This document shows, piece after piece, positions 51,780 through 64,000 of a stretch of 64,000 nucleotides of DNA. The stretch covers positions 2,728,001 through 2,792,000 of the forward strand of contig NZ_CP113054.1 of NCBI RefSeq assembly GCF_026625605.1. Reading direction: 5' to 3'. The notes beneath the pieces are model-generated. The model saw nothing but the letters and a program-made list of their open reading frames with translations. It had not been told where the DNA came from and did not search any database. The translations under genes were made by a program, and so were the position numbers. The DNA is from Luteolibacter sp. SL250 (GTDB lineage Bacteria; Verrucomicrobiota; Verrucomicrobiia; Verrucomicrobiales; Akkermansiaceae). Position 1 is the first letter of the stretch, and each line of letters starts with the position of its first letter.

Positions 51780-52988
51780 CTATTTGGTGATCGAAACCGT
51801 GCCGAGTCCCGCGAAGAACCAAGCACTGCTTTGGTAGCTGTATCCACAGAGTTTGTGGGTCCCCAGATTCGTGGTGGGTGTGGAACCTGTGAGCGATGCA
51901 CTGATCTTGAGTGGGACGAGCCCGGGGATCTCGACAATCAGGTCGTAGGGGGAATGGGATTCATAGACATGGTCGATCTCCCTGGGCGTCGTCTCACCGT
52001 TGAAAACTGCCGTGCCGCCATCGCCGGCCGCGTTGAATGTGAGTATCAGGGAATTCCCCGGCCAGTTCACCGTGAGGGTTTTCCCGGAAAGCGATGCGGG
52101 GATGAAGGCGTCGCTGTTCACGGCATCGGCGAACCGGTAGAACTGCTTCTCCGGATACTGGCCGAAGCCGTATGGAACTGCGATGGGGAACGGCACATTG
52201 CCGGGGCCACCCAGGCCGGCGTAGTCCTGTGTGGCGAGTTCCCAAGTCTCGAGATCTTCCGAAACGTAGGTGGAGGTCGTCACTCGTTCGTCGCGTGGCA
52301 TTCGCGGAACCGCCTGCACCAAGGTAGGGAGATCCAGATCCAGATCGTAGGGCGTGGGCTGGAGCTCCGGAAGATTCTGCCCATGGACGTCGAATGCGGT
52401 GGCTGCGGTGCCGACCCTCCGGATCGTGACGGACTGGAGGACCACGGGCGTGTTCGGTTTCCACGCAGTGACCGCCACGGCGTTGATCTGGTCCACGACA
52501 TCCCTTCCGGAGGTCACCACACCGAATACCGTGTGCATGCCGTCCAAGTGCTCGAAATTGTCCGTCGGGTTGCGGGGAACGGTGACAAAGAACTGTGAGC
52601 CGTTGGTGTAGCCGCTGGCATTCGCCATCGAAATGACATAGGGGGAGTGAACGGGGCCACCGACGGTTTCGTCAGGGAAATTGTAGCCTGGTCCGCCTCC
52701 GCCGGTGCCGAGTGGGCAGCCCGCCTGATTCATGAAATTGGCGACGACCCGGTGGAAGATCAGCCCGTTGTAGAATGGCTTGTTCTCCTGGATCACTCCC
52801 GCAGGCGATACCCATTTCCGTGTGCCTTCCGCCAGGGTCACGAAATTCGCCACCGTTTTCGGGGCAACGGTATAGTTCAGTTCACACGTGAAATCCCCCA
52901 TGCTGGTGGAGAAATCCGCATAGATCTGCGCCTTGGCGGCGGAGGAACAGAGAAAAATCGCGGCGGAGGTGAGGGTGAACCACTTCAT
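51780..52988 (-). CDS. Secreted cyclophilin-type peptidyl-prolyl isomerase with extra C-terminal domain
   Basis: The protein is 402 residues, with a signal peptide (about 1-20, ending A-K-A-Q). The cyclophilin domain (about 25-190) has F-H-R-V-V-A-N-F-M-N-Q-A-G, G-S-Q-F-F-V-T-V and L-D-G-M-H-T-V-F-G-V-V. The second half (about 200-402) is a beta-rich region without a family I can name. It would assist folding of exported proteins. It starts 21 bases after the malQ stop, on the same strand. Confidence 0.9.
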   Translation of the reverse strand: MKWFTLTSAAIFLCSSAAKAQIYADFSTSMGDFTCELNYTVAPKTVANFVTLAEGTRKWVSPAGVIQENKPFYNGLIFHRVVANFMNQAGCPLGTGGGGPGYNFPDETVGGPVHSPYVISMANASGYTNGSQFFVTVPRNPTDNFEHLDGMHTVFGVVTSGRDVVDQINAVAVTAWKPNTPVVLQSVTIRRVGTAATAFDVHGQNLPELQPTPYDLDLDLPTLVQAVPRMPRDERVTTSTYVSEDLETWELATQDYAGLGGPGNVPFPIAVPYGFGQYPEKQFYRFADAVNSDAFIPASLSGKTLTVNWPGNSLILTFNAAGDGGTAVFNGETTPREIDHVYESHSPYDLIVEIPGLVPLKISASLTGSTPTTNLGTHKLCGYSYQSSAWFFAGLGTVSITK

Positions 52989-53009
52989 GAACGCAGGCAG
53001 GAAAGCAGA

Positions 53010-54731
53010 TCATCCCCGCCGTGTCACCCCGATGATGGAGGTGAGTTTACTGCCGATTTCGACCAACTTCGGATCTTGCCTGATCTCCTCGATGGTCCAT
53101 GGCAGGCGGAATTTCCAGTTCTGTCCCCCGTGGCTGCCCGGGCGGTTGATCCGGGCCTCGATCCCGAACAGCTCGGCCACCGAGAGGACGGCGTAGCGGG
53201 AGTTCGACGCAAACAGGGCCTTGATGAGCCGCCAGTGCACACCGTCGGTAAATGGCGGGAAAACCCCGTTCGCCGGGATCGGAATGCCAGCGAACTCCGA
53301 GAGCAATCTCAAGGTGTGGCGGGCGTGGTCCGCATCCCGGTGGTGGTCGTGGTTTGGTTCGTAGAGGCTGCGGTGGACGGCCTCGTGGCACCAACGCCAC
53401 ACCGTGTTGACCGGATCATGGTCATGGGTCGAGTAGGTGGCGAAGCTGCACTCCGGAAAGCGGTCGCCCGTGACGGCATGGCCGTGGTCACTGTCCCAGT
53501 GGGGGATCCGGAATCCGGCGATGCCCAGGCTGGCCAGGTGGGGGCGGACATAGCCGGGAACCCAGCCGAGATCTTCCGCGATCACTTCGGCATCCCCGAT
53601 CCCGGCCAGGATGTTGCGGAGTCTCAGGTCTCCGTCCAGACGATTGGCCTCTTCGTTCTCCGGGCTGTCATCCGGTCGCCGGGACCAACGCGGGAGCCGG
53701 CCTCCAGTCAGTTCAGCCGCTTGCTCGATGCTGGCATCAATGAACTCATGGTTCCGCGAAGGCGGCCACGGGAAGGAGTAGATGCGGTAGAAGCCGAGGA
53801 TGTGGTCGATGCGGAAGATCCGGAAAATGTCCGTCATGCGGTGGACCCGCGCCTTCCACCAGGAAAAGCCGTCTTTCTCCATCCGGTCCCAGCGGTAGAG
53901 GGGGATGCCCCAGTTCTGTCCCCACTGCTGGAAGAATTTGTCATCCGGGACCATTGGCTCCGGAGGGGAGCCGCCGCAGAGATCCAGATGGAACTGGTTC
54001 CGGTCGAAGAACGTGTCCGTGGAATGCCAGCTCACCCCGATGGGGATGTCACCCATCAGTTTCACCCCCCGTCCGTCCGCATGTCGGCGGAGCGCCCGCC
54101 ATTGCCGGAAGCAGAGCCACTGGACGAAGGAGAAGTATCCCAGTCTGTCATCCGCGTCAGGTCCCTTTGACCGTTCCACCGCCAGAAAGCGGCGGGCACC
54201 TTCCGGGCTCTGGCAGCCGGTCGGCCAGAAGTTCCAGGAGAGAGATTCGCCGTGGATCTCCATCAGCCACCGGAAGAGGGAGTAGTCCTCCAGCCAGGCT
54301 TTCTCGGCTTCCCTGAACTCAGCAAACTCCGCTGACTCTGGGACTGTCCATTCGTGGCGCCGTTCCCATCCTGCCTCCAGAAGCTTTCGCTTCAATCGTC
54401 TGATTGAAGAATATTCAACTTCATCAGAATGAGATGATTCAGTTAATTTTTCCTGAATATCAGAAAAATCTGAATTTTGTAATCCCGGGACCTCTTCAGG
54501 AGAAATGGTGAGGTAGATGGGATCAAGGGCGATGGATGAGATCGCACTGTAGGGACTCTCATCCGGGCCGTTCTCGTGGATCGGCAGGAGCTGGATGAAG
54601 CCGACATGATGGTCGGCGCACCAATCGACCCAGTGCCGGAGGGCCAGGGTGTCGCCCACGCCGAGGTCGCCTTCGCGCCTTGCGGAGAAGGCGGGAAGCA
54701 GGATGCCGGAGGTGCGACGATGTGTTTCCAA
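53010..54731 (-). CDS. malQ: 4-alpha-glucanotransferase
   Basis: MalQ (GH77, amylomaltase) transfers maltodextrin segments. The 573-residue protein starts with R-R-T-S-G-I-L-L-P. It carries S-P-Y-S-A-I-S-S-I-A-L-D-P, then F-R-I-D-H-I-L-G-F-Y-R (nucleophile Asp), A-E-D-L-G-W-V-P (acid/base Glu) and Y-S-T-H-D-H-D (third acid). These are the three catalytic elements of GH77. A hairpin that may end gltB transcription separates it from gltB upstream. Confidence 0.94.
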   Translation of the reverse strand: METHRRTSGILLPAFSARREGDLGVGDTLALRHWVDWCADHHVGFIQLLPIHENGPDESPYSAISSIALDPIYLTISPEEVPGLQNSDFSDIQEKLTESSHSDEVEYSSIRRLKRKLLEAGWERRHEWTVPESAEFAEFREAEKAWLEDYSLFRWLMEIHGESLSWNFWPTGCQSPEGARRFLAVERSKGPDADDRLGYFSFVQWLCFRQWRALRRHADGRGVKLMGDIPIGVSWHSTDTFFDRNQFHLDLCGGSPPEPMVPDDKFFQQWGQNWGIPLYRWDRMEKDGFSWWKARVHRMTDIFRIFRIDHILGFYRIYSFPWPPSRNHEFIDASIEQAAELTGGRLPRWSRRPDDSPENEEANRLDGDLRLRNILAGIGDAEVIAEDLGWVPGYVRPHLASLGIAGFRIPHWDSDHGHAVTGDRFPECSFATYSTHDHDPVNTVWRWCHEAVHRSLYEPNHDHHRDADHARHTLRLLSEFAGIPIPANGVFPPFTDGVHWRLIKALFASNSRYAVLSVAELFGIEARINRPGSHGGQNWKFRLPWTIEEIRQDPKLVEIGSKLTSIIGVTRRG

Positions 54732-54750
54732 GGGGTTTTATTGGAAATGA

Positions 54751-54782
54751 AGCGGAGGAGCACTCGTCGTGGCTCCTCCGCT
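54751..54782 (-). terminator. Probable terminator of gltB
   Basis: AGCGGAGGAGC (54751-54761) and GCTCCTCCGCT (54772-54782) form an 11-base stem with a 10-base loop just past the gltB stop. The following bases on the minus strand (TCATTTCC) are only weakly T-rich. Confidence 0.55.
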
Positions 54783-54800
54783 CTTGGGTGAATCAGGATC

Positions 54801-59474
<4,674 letters not shown>

Positions 59475-59494
59475 CTGGGATTCTCTAAATCAAA

Positions 59495-59537
59495 GAGGTA
59501 GAAGCCGGAGAGGGGACAGGTGGTCCCTACCTCCGGC
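59495..59537 (-). promoter_or_regulatory. Structured gltB leader with two competing stems
   Basis: In plus-strand coordinates, GCCGGAG (59504-59510) pairs with CTCCGGC (59531-59537) and GGGAC (59513-59517) with GTCCC (59523-59527). Alternatively GAGGTAG (59495-59501) pairs with CTACCTC (59527-59533). The two folds exclude each other, as in attenuators or riboswitches. It lies 21-63 bases before the gltB start. The rest of the 140-base gap holds nothing I can name. Confidence 0.4.
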
Positions 59538-59614
59538 GCTGGCCGAATAAAAGCGACCGGGGAAGGTCTGCCAAGCAGGAATTGTGCCCGGAATGTGGTG
59601 GGCACCGCTGGAAT

Positions 59615-60475
59615 TCACAAAACCGGGCCTTCGTCCGGAGTCCCGGACTCCGGACCCAACAGCCCGTGCTTGACCAGAAAGCGGTCCATCGCCCCGATGG
59701 TCAGTTCGAAGTTCAGGTGGCTGACATTGAAGTTGAAGAAGCTGTGGTCAGCCCGTTCGAAATCAACCAGTTCAATAGAATTCCGTCTCCAGCGCAGCCG
59801 ACGGCGGAATTTGTCCACCTCATCGAATGGGGCGATCCGGTCGGCCCGGCCGTGGAAAACCAGCATGGGAGGAAGTTTGCCCCGAACCAGTGACGTGGGA
59901 CTCAGCCGTTTGGCGGTCTTGGTATCCGGGAAGCGGGCGGCGTGAGGGGATCTCGGCCCGGTGTTCACGGTCGCGCTGAAAAGGACCAGGGCCTGGGGCC
60001 GGCAGTCCACGCCTTCCACCGTCGGGAGATCCTTCTCCTTCGGCATGGTGGTCAGGAGTGCCAGATAGGCGCCACCCGCGGCACCGCCGATGGTGATGCG
60101 GGCCGGATCGATGTTGAGTGTCTCCGCATTCAGGCGGATCCAGCGGATCAGTTCGCGGGCGTCCTCGATCGCTTCCACGGGACCGGTGCCATGGCGGGAT
60201 GCCGTGCGGGTCTCCGCTGCCACAGCGACCGCGCCCCGGCTGGCAAAGTGGAGGCAGTGAGGGACGAACTGGGTGGGCATGGGGGTGTCCCAGAAGCCAC
60301 CATGGAAGAATACCACCGCGGGCCTGGGGGTGGTGCTGACACCCTCAGGCTGGAAAACGTGCGCGAGAATTTCACCCTGTGGGGTGGAGTGATAGGCATA
60401 GGAGGCGGAATCCTTGAGCATCTCACGTTCCCGCGCCTCTCCGATAGGTGCCACCTTCTGCAAAATGCTGCTCAT
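59615..60475 (-). CDS. Alpha/beta-hydrolase-fold protein lacking the nucleophile serine
   Basis: The 286-residue protein resembles the HSL/BD-FAE-type hydrolases. It has F-F-H-G-G-F-W (oxyanion loop, about 57-62), V-F-H-G-R-A-D-R-I-A-P (Asp) and E-R-A-D-H-S-F-F (His). The nucleophile elbow, however, reads I-G130-G-A132-A-G-G-A, where family members have G-G-S-A-G-G; Ala132 replaces the serine. It is therefore probably not a classical esterase. The start at 60475 (M-S-S-I) is preferred. It lies 140 bases upstream of gltB on the same strand and is divergent from an exported-protein gene. Confidence 0.85.
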   Translation of the reverse strand: MSSILQKVAPIGEAREREMLKDSASYAYHSTPQGEILAHVFQPEGVSTTPRPAVVFFHGGFWDTPMPTQFVPHCLHFASRGAVAVAAETRTASRHGTGPVEAIEDARELIRWIRLNAETLNIDPARITIGGAAGGAYLALLTTMPKEKDLPTVEGVDCRPQALVLFSATVNTGPRSPHAARFPDTKTAKRLSPTSLVRGKLPPMLVFHGRADRIAPFDEVDKFRRRLRWRRNSIELVDFERADHSFFNFNVSHLNFELTIGAMDRFLVKHGLLGPESGTPDEGPVL

Positions 60476-60564
60476 ACCAATAAAAATGCGGCTCTCCCAG
60501 ACAAGTGGGGAGCGGCGCGATTTGTTTGTTGTGGAAAGGTGCCTCTTGTCCAATCTTTTGCCGC

Positions 60565-61443
60565 ATGATCCGTGCATTTTTTACGATTTTCTTCTCGCTT
60601 ACCTTGATCGCCGCAGCCCAGGAGGATCTCCGTCCGGCCCTGGAAACGACGTATAGCACCTGGCGGCAGGCAATCATCAGCCGTGACTACGCGGCGTGGG
60701 AGCGGGCCACCGCCAGCAACCGTCGGATCGAGGTGCGGAACCTCATCTACTCCGAGAAGCGGCCATTTCCGGGGAGCATTTTCAATATCCCGGGGGCTCC
60801 GCCCGCCTTGCAGGGGCTCAAGTTCCTGGAAGCCACCCAGAGCGGGCCGACAGCGAAGGCATCGTATTTCGGGAAGATCGATTTCCAGGTGGATGGTACC
60901 CCCACGGACAACCTGTTGGTGCTTTCCTTCATCCGTGAGGGGAACTCCTGGCTCTATGATCGGGCGGACTTCGTGAACCTGGTGGCCCTGCCCGAAGTAA
61001 GGCGGGAACTGGCTGAGGGAAATCTGGAATACCTGAAGGAAACCCCCGAGGCGCGTGCGTCCGGGCAGTTGCCCCCACCAGCGATCCCGGTCAATCCTGC
61101 GAAGTACATCGCGAAGGTGTACGTCTTCTCTCCCGGGCGTGAGGTGCACGTGCAGGTCAACAAGGTCAGCCGCCACCGCTTTGCCAATGCGAAGGACGCG
61201 CAGATCGTCATTGGCGGGCTGAAGGACGGAGCGAACGAGGTCCAGTTCTCCGTGAAGAAACTGGAGGGTGGCAAGGGCACTGAGGCGATGACGATCCGTG
61301 TCTACCTGTTTTCCGAGGTCGAGGGCGTGAAGCCGGTCAAGGCATTCGAATACCAGCTTGCGGAAGGGGAACAGCCGAAGGATTTCGGCACCCAGATCTT
61401 CAACGTGGACGACATGATGGTCCGCCAGATCACGGGCAAGTGA
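60565..61443 (+). CDS. Exported protein of unknown function
   Basis: The 292-residue product has a signal peptide (about 1-18, ending A-A-A-Q). The start resembles a SnoaL/NTF2-like helix-rich domain, L-E-T-T-Y-S-T-W-R-Q-A-I-I-S-R-D-Y-A-A-W. A linker and a beta-sandwich half follow with Y-I-A-K-V-Y-V-F-S-P-G-R-E-V-H-V and G-A-N-E-V-Q-F-S-V-K-K-L. No family name can be given with confidence. The ATG at 60565 excludes 20 non-signal residues. The 176-base gap after it shows no gene or clear terminator. Confidence 0.75.
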   Translation: MIRAFFTIFFSLTLIAAAQEDLRPALETTYSTWRQAIISRDYAAWERATASNRRIEVRNLIYSEKRPFPGSIFNIPGAPPALQGLKFLEATQSGPTAKASYFGKIDFQVDGTPTDNLLVLSFIREGNSWLYDRADFVNLVALPEVRRELAEGNLEYLKETPEARASGQLPPPAIPVNPAKYIAKVYVFSPGREVHVQVNKVSRHRFANAKDAQIVIGGLKDGANEVQFSVKKLEGGKGTEAMTIRVYLFSEVEGVKPVKAFEYQLAEGEQPKDFGTQIFNVDDMMVRQITGK

Positions 61444-61619
61444 TTTGACCCGGACGGGTATTTTCAGTGGGGAGAGAGATTTTTGCGAAAAAATCGGGGA
61501 AGGATGTCCTCGATTTCGGATGCCGTTCGTCGTGATATTGGAAAGGGGGAAGTTGCGGATTCATCGATGCCACCGGCATCATCGGAGCGCTTTTTCCCCG
61601 AGCCGAAATTCCGATCATC

Positions 61620-62150
61620 ATGACCAAGAAAATCCTCGCCGCAGTTGCCCTCCTCATCGCTGTCTTCGTGATCTACGTGGCCAGCCTCCCGGACGAGTTC
61701 CGGGTCTCCCGCAGCACCACGATCAACGCCCCGCCATCCACCGTTTTCCCGCTCGTCAGTGATCTGCGGGCATTCCAGACATGGTCTCCCTGGGCGAAGA
61801 TGGATCCTCAATCCAAGGTCACCTACGAAGGCCCGGCGTCCGGGGTGGGTTCCTCCTTTTCCTGGCAGGGCGGCAAGATCGGAGAGGGGACGATGGCGAC
61901 TTCCGAGATCAGGCAGGATGAATTCATCCGGTTCATGCTGATTTTCCGCAAACCGTTCAGTGCCACGAACACCGCAGAGTTCACTTTCAAGCCGGAAGGG
62001 GACGGTACGGTGGTGACCTGGTCGATGGAAGGCAGGAACAACTTCCTGGCGAAGATCTTCAGTGTTTTCATGGACTGCGAGAAGATGATTGGGGGACCGT
62101 TCGAGCAGGGGCTGGCGGATCTCAAAACCCTTTCCGAAGCGAAACCATGA
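61620..62150 (+). CDS. SRPBCC (START/polyketide cyclase-like) protein with N-terminal anchor
   Basis: The 176-residue protein has an N-terminal membrane helix (about 5-22). An SRPBCC domain follows with R-S-T-T-I-N-A-P-P-S-T-V-F-P-L-V, W-S-P-W-A-K-M-D-P and T-V-V-T-W-S-M-E-G. Such domains bind hydrophobic ligands. It opens a six-gene cluster; its stop overlaps the next start (ATGA). Confidence 0.85.
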   Translation: MTKKILAAVALLIAVFVIYVASLPDEFRVSRSTTINAPPSTVFPLVSDLRAFQTWSPWAKMDPQSKVTYEGPASGVGSSFSWQGGKIGEGTMATSEIRQDEFIRFMLIFRKPFSATNTAEFTFKPEGDGTVVTWSMEGRNNFLAKIFSVFMDCEKMIGGPFEQGLADLKTLSEAKP

Positions 62151-62584
62151 GTGCGGAAGGGATCCACAGCAGCCGCTCCTTCGCCGTTTCCCGGGAGCGC
62201 CTCTATGCTGCCTTCGCCGATCCTGAACAGGTGGCCATCTGGTGGGGACCGGCAGGGTTCACCAATACCATCCAAGAGTTCGATCTCCGGCCCGGCGGTC
62301 ACTGGCGTTTCACGATGCACGGCCCGGATGGCCAGACCTATGAGCAGGACAAGACGTTCACGGAACTGATCCCAAATGAGAAAGTCGCTTTGCGCCACCA
62401 CGGACCGGTGCATGGTTTCCTGATGGAGATTTCCTTCCACGACGAAGGGGCGGGCAGCCGGTTCGACTGGCTCATGCGCTTCGATGATCCCGCTGAGGAG
62501 GCGAATCTCCGTTCCTTCATCACGAAAGCCAACGAAGAGAACTTCGACCGCCTCCAATCCCACCTCAACTCCCACTCCGCATGA
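62147..62584 (+). CDS. AHSA1/SRPBCC domain protein
   Basis: The 145-residue protein has R-S-F-A-V-S-R-E-R-L-Y-A-A-F-A-D-P-E-Q-V-A and W-W-G-P-A-G-F, then D-L-R-P-G-G-H-W-R-F-T-M-H-G-P-D-G. This text is typical of the activator-of-Hsp90-like (YndB/CalC) branch. It overlaps both neighbours by four bases (ATGA), so it is made with the preceding SRPBCC protein and the VOC protein. Confidence 0.9.
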   Translation: MSAEGIHSSRSFAVSRERLYAAFADPEQVAIWWGPAGFTNTIQEFDLRPGGHWRFTMHGPDGQTYEQDKTFTELIPNEKVALRHHGPVHGFLMEISFHDEGAGSRFDWLMRFDDPAEEANLRSFITKANEENFDRLQSHLNSHSA

Positions 62585-62988
62585 ACCGCCTCATCTTCAT
62601 CAATCTGCCGGTCAAAGATCTCCAGCGATCCATGGATTTCTTCAAGGCCCTCGGCTTCGACCTCAACCCCCAGTTCACCGACGAAACCGCCGCCTGTGTC
62701 GTCATCAGCGATGTCATCCATGTGATGTTGCTGACGCACGACAAGTTCAACGGCTTTGCCCCGAACCCCATCAGCGACGCCCGCTCCGTCACGGAGGTTC
62801 TCAACGCGCTTTCCTGCTCCAGCCGGGAGGAGGTGGACGACCTCGTCCGCAAGGCGGTCTCCGCCGGAGGCAACACCTACAACGAGCCGCAGGACCACGG
62901 CTTCATGTATGGCCACGGCTTCCAGGATCCGGACGGCCACGTCTGGGAGGTGTACCACATGGACATGTCCGCCATCCCGCAATCCTGA
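62581..62988 (+). CDS. VOC family (glyoxalase/bleomycin-resistance-like) protein
   Basis: The 135-residue protein starts M-N-R-L-I-F-I-N-L-P-V-K-D-L-Q-R-S-M-D-F-F and ends with Y-G-H-G-F-Q-D-P-D-G-H-V-W-E-V-Y-H-M-D. It has one betaalphabetabetabeta repeat pair with the usual metal-site region. The PhnB/YaeR-like lactoylglutathione lyase relatives have this length. Substrate unknown. It is the third gene of the cluster. Confidence 0.9.
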   Translation: MNRLIFINLPVKDLQRSMDFFKALGFDLNPQFTDETAACVVISDVIHVMLLTHDKFNGFAPNPISDARSVTEVLNALSCSSREEVDDLVRKAVSAGGNTYNEPQDHGFMYGHGFQDPDGHVWEVYHMDMSAIPQS

Positions 62989-63003
62989 ACTCTCCATAAT
63001 GCC

Positions 63004-63390
63004 ATGAAACATATCCCCAACATTGTCGGAGGCCTGCTTGGCCTGATGTTTGTCTTCGCCGCTTCGATGGTTCTCTTCAAACTGGGACCCACCCCTCCGG
63101 CGCCACCGGAGGGTTCTCCGCCAGCCCATTTCATGGCGGCGTTCGGGCCGACCGGCTACCTGACCTTCGTCAAGGTGTGCGAACTGGTCGGAGGTATCCT
63201 GGTGGCGATCCCGAGAACCAGAAACTTCGGCCTGCTGATCCTGGGGCCGATCATCATCAATATCATCGCGTTCCACGGCTTTGTGACCGCAGGGGTGGGG
63301 TTGCTTTCTCCCATGCTCATCCTGATCTGCCTCGCCGCACTCTACCTGCTGTGGGTGGGACGCCGCCAATTCCTCGCATTGAAAAACTGA
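63004..63390 (+). CDS. DoxX-like small membrane protein
   Basis: The 128-residue protein has four membrane helices (about residues 7-27, 55-70, 76-92, 95-115). Between them lies P-P-A-H-F-M-A-A-F-G-P-T-G-Y-L, and F-V-K-V-C-E-L-V-G-G-I-L-V-A-I-P follows; the latter resembles DoxX/SURF4-like membrane proteins. It starts 15 bases after the VOC gene in the same cluster. Confidence 0.75.
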   Translation: MKHIPNIVGGLLGLMFVFAASMVLFKLGPTPPAPPEGSPPAHFMAAFGPTGYLTFVKVCELVGGILVAIPRTRNFGLLILGPIIINIIAFHGFVTAGVGLLSPMLILICLAALYLLWVGRRQFLALKN

Positions 63391-63421
63391 CACACCACCA
63401 AACCACGAACCCACCACGATC

Positions 63422-63772
63422 ATGGAAACCTACGTTGACGGATTCGTCCTGCCGCTGCCAAAGGACGGGATTGAGAAATACAAGGAGATGGCCACCACCG
63501 CAGCCACCGTCTGGCTCGACCATGGGGCATTGGAATACCGCGAGTGCCTGCTGGATGACGCCACCTGCCATGACATGGTCAGCTTTCCCGCACTGGCCGG
63601 TGCCAAGGATGGGGAGACGGTCGTCTTCGCTTACGTCGTCTATAAATCCCGGGAGGACCGCGACGCGGTGAACGCGAAGGTGATGGCGGATCCCCGCCTC
63701 AACTGCGAGGGCTGCCCGTTCGACTACAAACGCATGGCCTATGGTGGTTTCAAAACCATCGTCTCCGCCTGA
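63422..63772 (+). CDS. DUF1428 family protein
   Basis: The 116-residue protein begins M-E-T-Y-V-D-G-F-V-L-P-L-P. It then has A-A-T-V-W-L-D-H-G-A-L-E-Y-R-E-C and F-A-Y-V-V-Y-K-S-R-E-D-R-D, and ends G-C-P-F-D-Y-K-R-M-A-Y-G-G-F. These are the fixed blocks of the small dimeric alpha/beta-barrel DUF1428 (YbaA) family, function unknown. It is fifth in the cluster. Confidence 0.93.
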   Translation: METYVDGFVLPLPKDGIEKYKEMATTAATVWLDHGALEYRECLLDDATCHDMVSFPALAGAKDGETVVFAYVVYKSREDRDAVNAKVMADPRLNCEGCPFDYKRMAYGGFKTIVSA

Positions 63773-63789
63773 ATCAAACCACCGACATC

Positions 63790-64000
63790 ATGAGCAAGTC
63801 CCAATACCTGCTGTTGTTCCGCGACACGAACTGGCATCGTGAGCTCTCGCTCAACGAGATCCAGGAGATCATGAGCCGCACGAACGCGTGGTTCGAAAGC
63901 CTGGCCCAACAGGGCATCATGAAAGCCGGCCAGCCTCTGGACGGGGTGGGGGCGGAGGTTTCCTACCAGTCCGGCGTGGTGGTGGATGGTCCGTTCACGG
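63790..64000 (+). CDS. YCII-related (DGPF domain) protein, cut by the window end
   Basis: Seventy codons are visible: M-S-K-S-Q-Y-L-L-L-F-R-D-T-N-W, then I-M-K-A-G-Q-P-L-D-G and V-V-V-D-G-P-F-T. This matches the YCII/DGPF family, whose D-G-P-F motif is seen at the very end. It begins 17 bases after the DUF1428 gene and continues past the window. In many genomes such genes precede an ECF42-type sigma factor, which may lie just outside. Confidence 0.88.
   Translation, partial: MSKSQYLLLFRDTNWHRELSLNEIQEIMSRTNAWFESLAQQGIMKAGQPLDGVGAEVSYQSGVVVDGPFT

Overview
The window looks like chromosomal DNA of a GC-rich, Gram-negative member of the Verrucomicrobia (Verrucomicrobiaceae or a Luteolibacter-like lineage). 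The inference rests on several features. There is a Rhodopirellula/Verrucomicrobium-type sigma-70 factor followed by a FecR-LamG protein, and there are two PEP-CTERM proteins. A TonB/ExbB/ExbD system serves an outer membrane receptor. Cytochrome c maturation is of the ResB/CcsA type, and an RDD-SpoIIM-DUF4129-DUF4350 membrane cluster and many exported proteins of unknown role are present. Start codons are often not preceded by a clear Shine-Dalgarno sequence. I see no rRNA, tRNA, CRISPR array, prophage or complete insertion sequence, and no gene-free stretch longer than about 230 bases. The last gene is cut by the window edge.

Layout. 0.2-2.6 kb (+) is a tonB-exbB-exbD operon with a fourth coiled-coil gene. 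2.6-8.5 kb (-) is a seven-gene run: phosphatase, UbiA-type prenyltransferase, SufE, TerC, a ModE-type regulator, a TonB-dependent receptor and a small exported molybdopterin-fold protein. A 24-bp palindrome with the geometry of a ModE operator lies just before the receptor. 8.6-15.4 kb holds a solenoid-repeat exported protein, a REPIN-like repeat, a MidA-type methyltransferase, rpsP, glnD and psd. 15.4-20.2 kb holds a PEP-CTERM protein divergent from a sigma factor/FecR-LamG pair, then two exported proteins. 20.3-25.0 kb holds resB, ccsA and purB.

25.1-33.5 kb holds an AI-2E transporter, a beta-lactamase-fold hydrolase, the four-gene RDD-SpoIIM-DUF4129-DUF4350 cluster without its usual MoxR and DUF58 partners, and a PEP-CTERM gene broken by a one-base frameshift. 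33.5-38.1 kb (-) is a DNA replication/repair group: polX, an exo/endonuclease-fold protein, ybaB and dnaX. 38.2-44.9 kb contains a GH75 chitosanase-like protein, a VapBC-type toxin-antitoxin pair, a metzincin-NPCBM protease, a secreted propeller-like protein and a class IV aminotransferase. 45.0-48.4 kb is a sugar/inositol catabolic cassette (epimerase plus two Gfo/Idh/MocA oxidoreductases). 48.4-52.9 kb has an EamA permease, a ZnuA-type binding protein, an exported phosphodiesterase, TatA and a secreted cyclophilin. 53.0-59.5 kb has malQ and gltB. 59.6-64 kb has a serine-less alpha/beta-hydrolase, an exported protein, and a tightly packed SRPBCC-AHSA1-VOC-DoxX-DUF1428-YCII cluster.

The most notable unit is the left 8.5 kb. 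A Ton energising operon faces a receptor/ModE/molybdopterin-fold operon carrying a ModE-like box, which together suggest TonB-dependent uptake of molybdate, tungstate or a metallophore complex, repressed when Mo or W is sufficient. glnD and gltB give part of the nitrogen-assimilation circuit. All functions are inferred from sequence motifs I recognise; no database search was run.
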